From contig NW_019091486.1 of the NCBI RefSeq assembly GCF_001949145.1, forward strand, positions 275,959-339,958: a stretch of 64,000 bases of DNA, written 5' to 3'. Origin of the DNA: Acanthaster planci. Lineage: Eukaryota; Echinodermata; Asteroidea; Valvatida; Acanthasteridae. Below are positions 13,201 through 22,200 of the stretch, in pieces. The position numbers were made by a program, and so were the translations under genes. Every line of letters begins with the position of its first letter. Position 1 is the first letter of the stretch. The notes under the pieces were generated by a model. It was not told the DNA's origin and made no database searches. It saw only the letters and a program-made list of their open reading frames with translations.

Positions 13201-16200
13201 TTACGAGAAACGGATGTAATGAATGGCAAAGAGGTACTTTGACACGGTACGTGTCAAAGGTTGTGAATTGGCTGACGCCTGGATGAACTATTACAAAATG
13301 GCGGTAAAAGTGCAGGAGACTTTTACTGCACTAGGGGCAGTCCTTACAGCATGGCTGGAGATTTCTTGTCGCATGGGGTGGAGCTCAGGACGGCCTCCAA
13401 CCCCAGGTGAGATTGTGACGCCGGCAAGTGAGAAGTCGGTGGCGTAGGGTACGGGTGCGCCGAGTCAGTGACTTAAAATATGTGGGGATAATAGCATTGG
13501 TAATCCCCAGCCCCCAACGGGATCTCCGACGTGCCTCACAAGGACATCCGTGTACTCAATTCCCAGTTGATGCCCGTGGTTCCATTTGGACACGCGCATG
13601 TGTACGTTGCACCCTGCGCCATGCATTTTCCTCCAATTTGACAGGGTGCAGACAAGCAAGGATTGAATCTAAAATTTGTAGCGAAAAAAGAGCGGGGGCT
13701 GGCGTTTGTCGGTCTCAGAACTTCCTATGCTCCCTAGACCTCAAACTGGCAAAATGCCCATGCTTTAATTTATAAATCAGAGGTTAAGCTGGGATTACAG
13801 GTCAAGTTTGTGAAAAGCTGTTTAGTTTTGACGCAATCTAAATTGGAAGAAGCCCGCGACCTTTTTATAGCTGCGTAATCTGCATCTTCATCTCGATGCT
13901 AAATTGTCATTTCCATCAAAAAGGTGAGTCTCTTCTTTCTAATGTAAAATTTAAGTTCACCGTAGACTCAGATCAGTAAATGAAACTCATTTTCTTTGGG
14001 AATCCTGTCACACGGGTTTAATAAAGCAGTTGCAGATCATTTGGGGGTGTCCGAAGCCCTCACCCCCCGACCCGGAAAAGACATTCAAAAGTAATGATTA
14101 CAAATAACTGAATTAAGTGCATTCAATGCCGTTGTAATGACTGAAAGGCATATTTTCATCATTGTTCCGGCTTGTCCGCAAAAATGACACAGGAAGGAAA
14201 AAATCTCCAGCCTGACACCCCCGGAAAATTTCGTGGATCTGCCCCTGTCTAGCCACGCTCAATCGAACAGGGTTTTAATGGAATTCACATTGCAGCTAGC
14301 GGGGCAAGACTTCTAGCCATCAAAACAAGGTAAAGAAACGTAAAAGCAGCTCACTCTGACATTCGCCCCCGCTGAAGCCGGTAGGACAAATGCATTCATA
14401 CATATTCCCAGAGGTGTCCCGGATGCACGTGCCGCCGTTGCGACACGGATTGGATTGGCATGCGTCAGCTACATCAAGAGGAATAAAAAAAAAAGAATTC
14501 CGATCAAGTATAAAACTTCTGTCCAAAATGAGTTTGAAATGGTCCACGAGCACCTGTGGCATAGGGCCTACATCAATATCAGTGAGATGGGCTACGGGTG
14601 GAGTATTCAATCACAGGGCCGACTTTCCCGCCATTTGCACGCATGGCTCTTGTGTCACCATATAGTTATCACATTTCCCAATTGGAAAAAAAAAAGATTG
14701 CTTGCTCAACTTCCTTAATTATCTTGTCTTGCTGTTGTTTCAATCTTACCTTTTACCGTGATACAGAGCAATTGGTTTGTGGTTCAATTTATTTTCCTCT
14801 GTTATGCCTCAGAAAATCTGTGTGCGCAACGCATTCAAGCAGAGGTAGAGCACGGACGTAGATAAAAAACCCTGGACTTGCAACGCTTTTGTATGAAACA
14901 GAAGCCAACCAGCGGCCATTTTACCGAGCCGAATGCAAATGTGCCGGTTGGCTCCCTTCTATTGACGTCAGGAAGACCAAAGACGGGCATTGCCAGGAAA
15001 GCTTTGTATTCGGCTAGGTAAAATGACCGCGAGTGAATTCAATGATCTCTATAAGCTGATCAGGGGCATTGGAGTCCAGAATGTTTTTTTTATATACGTC
15101 CGTAGAGTCTCTATTATTGCGATATTATGGTTTCAACGGGTAGAGGCTTTAAAGCACTCCTAACTGATTCCGTTTTCCAGGCTTCTGCTAAGATGGGAAT
15201 AATTGCACTGCGTCACGTTACACTTATTAATCCGGCAGGGAATTTCTTTTTACCTTGCTCCTAAATGCAGTAACAACGCGTGATTGCAGAAGGACACTTT
15301 TTGAAACAGATTTTACCGTAAACGAAAAGAGAAAGTATCTCCGCTGCCGGTTACACACCTTTAAAAACAGGGTCGGTAGGTCATTGTTATTATCATTGTG
15401 CTGATTGAAGGGGCACGAAAGCAACTCAGTAAAATTACCAAAAAGTGGAAAAGCCTGCCTTAAAAATGTAGAAGTATCTTCGGTCGACTACTCTCATAGG
15501 AATAGTGGGCAATTCATATAAGTAAGGTTAGTCGTGTCATCACAGCGGAAAGCTGAAGAGCAATGTCGGTATGTACCGCATCATAGTAAGCGTGCTTGTT
15601 GCGCCTAAAGGGGCGAGCGATAAATGTCGTGCTGCGGCAGAAAATTTCGTGGAAACACGCTCGCGTCAGGTACGAAAAGGTCCGAATAACTTTAAATTGA
15701 ATACATGAGTAGGGCCTACAGAACGTACATACACTGACAAGGGAACGTGTTTCCAGGCTTCTGCTAAAATGGGACTTTCTGTCAACATTTTTTTTTCACT
15801 CAATGTGCAGCTGTAGAGCTGTGCACATTATGCACGGTGTATTGTAACAACGCTGCTATGGCGGGGATGCATAGACTGGTTGCTGCATTTCTATAATGCC
15901 TCCTTTGGTAATGGCGCAGCATGACGCGGCGGGAATCAGTGCAGCATTGCTTCAGTGCAATGGGTACTGCGCACGTGTTTTCACCTCCAAGACAGCAAAA
16001 CGCAAAGGGGGCGTGTAATAATAATGGACGTTTCTTGGGAAGACTTGCAAATTTCAGTAGAAGAAAATTCATACGACGATTTTGATATATACAAAAGTTG
16101 TTGAAAAAGGGGTTTTACAGAAAAGACAACACGCCTTTTTTTATTGGTTCTTCTGTAACTTGTTTTTCTAACTTCCTGATAAAAATTTTAGGGTTGAGCC

Positions 16201-19200
16201 GAAAAAAGGTCGGTCAGGAAAATGGAAGCAAAACTTCCTGTTTGGCCTTAAATTTGATTGAACCAATGGTGGAAAGACAGGAACGATTATTTTTTCAATG
16301 CTTAGGCTACAATAATTAGATAGCAACCTACCCCCCCCCGGCAAAATTCCTGGATCTACTCCTCCCTAGCCACGCTTAATCGAGCAAATTTTCATGGAAC
16401 TAAAATTGCATCTAGTGGGGCAAGGCTTCGAGCCATCGAAACAGGGAAGAGTTGAAGAAAATTAAGTTTGAGCGACTCACTCTGACATTCACCCCCGCTG
16501 AAGCCGACAGGACACGTGCATTCATACATATTCCCTGAGGTGTCCCGAATGCACGTGCCTCCGTTGCGACACGGATTGGGTTGGCATGCATCAGCTGCAT
16601 CAACAGGAATAAAATGTATATTTAATATATATTTATAACAATTTAAAAACAAGTATAAAATGTCAGTCGATAAGGGGTTTGAAATAATCCTCGAGCACCT
16701 GTGGTGTACATCAACATCGTGGAGTTGGGGTGGAGTGTTCAAACACAGGGCCAACTTTCCCGCCATTTGCCATATGCTAGTGGTCCCATAGTCACAACAT
16801 GTCACGATCGGAATAAAGATTGCTCGCTCAACTTTTTGAATTATCCTGTCTTAGATGTTGTTTCACTCTTACCTCTTTACGTAATGAAATGGTTTGAAAC
16901 AGATTTACCGTAAACAGAAAGGAAAAGCACAGGCAGTTAGGCCATGAAAAACATCTCCGCTGCCGACTACACGCCTCTTACATATAGGGTTGATAAGTCA
17001 TTTGTCTAATATTGTTATTGTGCTGATTGAATGGGCAAGAAAGCAACCAGATTTACCCAAAAAGTGACGAAACTTTCCTTAAAGATGTAAAAGTACACAG
17101 TCGACAATTCTTAGGAAGTATGGACAATTTATATAAGTATGCATAAGGTTAGTCATGTGATCAAGACGGAAAACTGAGCAGCAATGTCGGTATGTACTGC
17201 ATCATAGTAAGTGTGCTTGTTGCACCAAAAGGGGCGAGCGATAAATGTCGTGCTGCGGCAGAAACTTTTGTACACTGGAAACACGCTCGCTTCAAGTACG
17301 ACTTTGAACTGAATGCATGAGAATTGAAAATACATACATGGACAAGAGATCATGTTCTGTGAATTGCAGAAATCTGTTTTCAACATTGATTTTCTTTTCC
17401 CGATGTGCAGCTGTAGAGCTGTGCGCATGCACGGTGTAATGTATCAACACTGCTTTGGCGGGGATGCATAGACTGGTTGCTGCCTTTCTATAATGCTTTC
17501 TTTGGTAATGGCGCAGCATGACGCGGCGGGAATCAGTGCAGCATTGCTTAGTGCACGTGTTTTTCGCCTCCGAGACGGCGAAACGCGAAGGGAGCGTGTA
17601 ATGATAATGGAGTTTCTTGGGAAGAGTTGCAAATGTGAGTAGAAGGAAATACATATGGTGGTTTTGATAGAAAAGACAACAAGCTTTTTTATTGTATTTA
17701 TTTATTATTATTATTATTTTGGGTCTTTTTTAACTTGCTTTTTCAGCTTACTGGTAAAAATTTTAGGGTCGAGCCAAAAAATAAGGGTCGCTCAGGAAAC
17801 TGCAAGCAGAACTTCCTGTTTGACCTTCAAAAATATCTAATGTTTCGATGACGTTTAGTTTGATTGCACCAGTGGTGAAAATACAGGAACGATTATTTTC
17901 AAAAATGCTTACAATAATTTTCGTGAATGTCTACAAACGAAACAGAACGACTAAATTAAACCTGAATGGCGACACTTAAATCGTGCGCACAAGAAGACGG
18001 AATTGAATGCGATAGTAAGGAAAAAGAGACCACAGCATGGACAGAAATATAAAAATCGGTACCAATTTGAATTTGTATTTGCGAGAATACACTTATTTTT
18101 ATTGAAGTTGACCAGGGAAACCTGTACCGTTGATTTCCAAGCACTGTTACGTTTTATCACTCTTTAGAAGCCCAAGAAGAAGATGAGAAAGATGGTTTAC
18201 TGTGATGCTACTTACTCTGGCAAGTGCCCCCGCTGAAGCCGACAGGACACCTGCAGTCGAACATATTCCCCGATGTGTCACGGTGGCACGTGCCGTTGTT
18301 GTGACATGGATTGGGCCTGCACGCATCATCTACATCAACAAGAATCACAATTCATGTGTAATGAGTAACAATTCCACGGATATTAAAAACCCTGAAGTGA
18401 AAGCTGAAGCATCGAAAAGGGACCTGATATGAAAAGGGAATTCGACTAAGTCCAGAGTAAAATTGCCAGTAGCTCCCCAACAGATCTAGATTCCTCAGCC
18501 ACTCTTTTCATTAATGGTGATTTTCTGCGTCTCTTGAATATTTTAAGCACATTATCGGCTAAATATCCCATTAATCATTAAGCTCATTAACAGTGAAGTG
18601 GACGAGTCTTTGTTTTGTTCCAGTCAATTGGCAAGCTTACTCATCGCACAACTGCACACTCATCAATATGACGAGAAAATCACCTGCAGTCTCAGCGACT
18701 AGACTGCGCATGCCCTTGTCGAAACAGCAATGTAGAAGAGTCTGCGTAAGCTTGATAAATGCACGACCTCAAACGAGGATAAACATGACATAGCTTTGAG
18801 CTTGAAGTGTCTGAAATGACCCTTTTTGTCTTGGCATAAAGTTTGCATTAGCAAAGGTGCGTGTGCAATAAGCCTCACTATCCCGTGTGTGGTTGCTGGC
18901 TATATTTACCCACTAGATAAGCATGTACATCATTTGACAACATACATAATATCGGGTTTTGCCCTTACCCAACGCATAATAGATTTTGCTACCTGTTTTT
19001 CGAGATGTATTAAACTGGCGGGTAGGGTAAACTAATCAACTTGTGTCCCATGTGGTTTTTGTCAAACATAGGCAACACCTCTGCCTTGAATGTGAACAAT
19101 CTTAGGGCGATTCGAAAACTTAGAGATCCTATCATTCCCGAATTGAGTGCTCGTCGTCTCATCTCACCAAATGAAAACCGATACACTTCACGGGGAGCAG

Positions 19201-22200
19201 CCACACAGTGAACCATTACACGGAGATAGGAAAGTGGATACAGACGAAGAAAAACAAGGTGATTGGTTGACAGAAGTGCTAATCTTGGCTTTAAGTTGTT
19301 ATCGGACATTTCGATGTCCTGTGCATTCATACATTCATAATTTCACACACTAATATGGAAATGATCCTGTCCTAAACCAAATCGGACAAATTTTCTGCTC
19401 TACTGTTATTGAATTGTGAAAAACAATTTAAATGCACCAGTGGCGAAGCCGGGGGGGCAACTTTCCCCTCTTGACCTCCTTTCACTCCACAGGCTCTGTA
19501 TTTTTTTTTTGGGGGGGGGGGCTGTTGCCATGCCATTTGAACACATTGTGTGCACATGCGCTACTTTAGTGTGTCCATATGCTTGACCTATTTTTTGGCA
19601 GGTTGTCAGAATAACCTTCCTATGTACAAACTTACAGGCGGGCGCGTGGGGGGGTGCATCCCCGTGGAACTCCTACCCCCTGCCCCCACCCCCACGAGTT
19701 TGGCCACTGTGAAAGGGTGTGAGAGAAGTAAAGGGTGGTAAAGTCCTTAGGACGAACGCGAAATCGGTTTATGATTGATTTTGCTATTCATCCATGAACA
19801 AGATTCTGGCTCTGCCTGAATCAACCAGTTGTGTTCACTCGAAATAAATTGAAAAAAAAGTATCTTCATAACAAGCGAGCTCGATGGTTTTCATGGGCAG
19901 GTATTGTAACCACATACGTTTATAATTACATGTACTTACTTTCGCAGTTCATTCCAGAGTAGCCAATAGGACAAGTGCACCGATAAGTCATGCCAGGGCT
20001 TGGCATGCAAGTTCCATTGTTAAGGCAAGGATTCGGCATGCAGATACCTAAAACTGGATCTGTGTGAGGAAGGGCACAATGTGCAGTGTAAAGCAGTGTG
20101 GTATTAATTCGAAAGACGCATTAATGACTGTGTTTACCTCCAGGGTGCCCCGACCGTTTCTGAAACACAAACGGTCTATTGCATGCAAGAATTGCAATCA
20201 TTTGCAATCATATGCAATCATTTGCATGCAGTTCCTGTCGAGAGAAATGCATTCTCTCAAGAAGTGTCACCCGACGAAACCGTTATGAACACCACCCGCA
20301 CTGCAAAATGAAATGGTGCAGGGGTAGGGAATTGATACCTTTAATTAATGCATGTTTAAAGGTAATATACACCATTTGAATTTGCTGGAATTTTTCAACA
20401 TTTGGCCAATTTATATGGGTTTGTTATTCACTTTGTTTATCTTCCCGTGGACTCACTTCAAGCTTATTCCTCCATGCTTCAAGGCATCTCAAGGAAACAC
20501 AGCTCTAGTAATTTATCATGCAAACAACAGTTCATGTGCCACTGGGCGTTCCTGAGTGTCTGGGTTGTGCAAAGGCGAGGTCGATCCACATATAAAAACA
20601 CAGCCCTCCAAAAGTGCATCTGTTCACTTTGAGCAGTGGTTAGTAAATGTACCTTCCAGTTTATGTCTCTATCATCACCCCAAACTAATTGTATTTGTGG
20701 AATAAGCATTTTGTTGTGCAGCCTGATTGCAGTCTTCGCAGTTATGGCTCAGCGATATGCACGTACGACAACGCGCCGTACAGACATAACGCCACGTGGA
20801 AGTTGGTCAACAAAGCCATCCACGCGCCATCAGCGCACACCATAATCATTTTTACACATCAATATTTGTGAAAACTACCCTTGCATTATGACAAAATAAA
20901 ACATAAACTTCAAATAATGTATAGAGGTCGCATATTTTGTTCGATAAAACAGGCTCCATGGAACTCCGAAAAGGGGCGGCCATGTTGCCACAATACGCTA
21001 CTTCGTGTGGACCATACCATTATCTTAAGGGGAGGTGGTGATTCGGTAACACGTGTGAAGGAAGGAAAACAGACTTCTTGACCCCACTCAGCTATTTTAC
21101 ATCTCATTACCAGTTAACACCAACAAATCCATTGGCACAGCGAAGGGGGAGGGGAGGACTGCCTGCCTGAGAGAACTCTGGCACTGCCCCCCCAGGGTCT
21201 ATCTACGCCACGAACTGGAAGAAGGATACTAGGCTTATTCTGAAATACGGCCGTTTCACAATAGTGCGCCACCAAGAGTTTGCAACGCGTTGGCCAATCA
21301 CAATGCTTGAAATTTGTCGCCCAATGCGCGTTTGGAAATGGTTGACAACTTTCGCGCGTTATGATCGGCCAACGTGTTGCAAACTCTCGGTGGCGAACCA
21401 TTGTGAATCGCGGGTATTGGCTCTCGTGTATGCATGCATGTTTGCATATACTTCCAACCCTGAAATTAAAGAAAGGAATCGGAAACCAAACAAGGACAAA
21501 CTTCTTCTTCTTCGCACGAATTTGCACGCGGTTTGCATGTTTTTCGGAAAGGAATGCTGACACTTCGCTTCTTGTGTTAAATTCGATAATCATTTTTGAT
21601 CTTTGAGCGACGATCTAGATCGTCAATCTATTTGGTTGAGGTTGTCCTTAGCCTAATTCGGATGAGAAGTTTGCGAATTCTTCCAGGAAAACCTATATTT
21701 TCGCAATGTAGTGTGTATGTGTGTGTAAACATTTGCTCAGTGTGTTTTGAAGAACAATTCGGCGAAGTAAATGTACATCACCAAAAGAAAAGTGAAAATT
21801 CTGACAAGACCTTAAAAGTTATCCTTAATTCTCAGAAAGGCCAGAAGAGGTTATATAAAGAAGAAAGTTTTTGTCCTTCCATCTCCAAAGAATCAGGACC
21901 CGAATCAGTCTTTGTTACCAACCAAATACAGTGAATAAAATCAGAATGATCGTTCAGCAAACTTCAGCCGTTTCTACTAATTGGTTCGTTCGTACATAAA
22001 AGAAAGGACTTTTCAGTGGCTTCTTAAAGTTGCGGATATCAAGTTTTACCCGTGCAGTTCTGTCCAGTATATTCCATTGGGCACGCGCAAAAGTAGTCCG
22101 TCATACTCGGGCTTGCCATGCACGTTCCACCGTTCATGCAAGGGTTGGTCGCACAATACTGCGGTTGGGCGGGGACTGCGTGCGAGGAAACAAATAAAAA

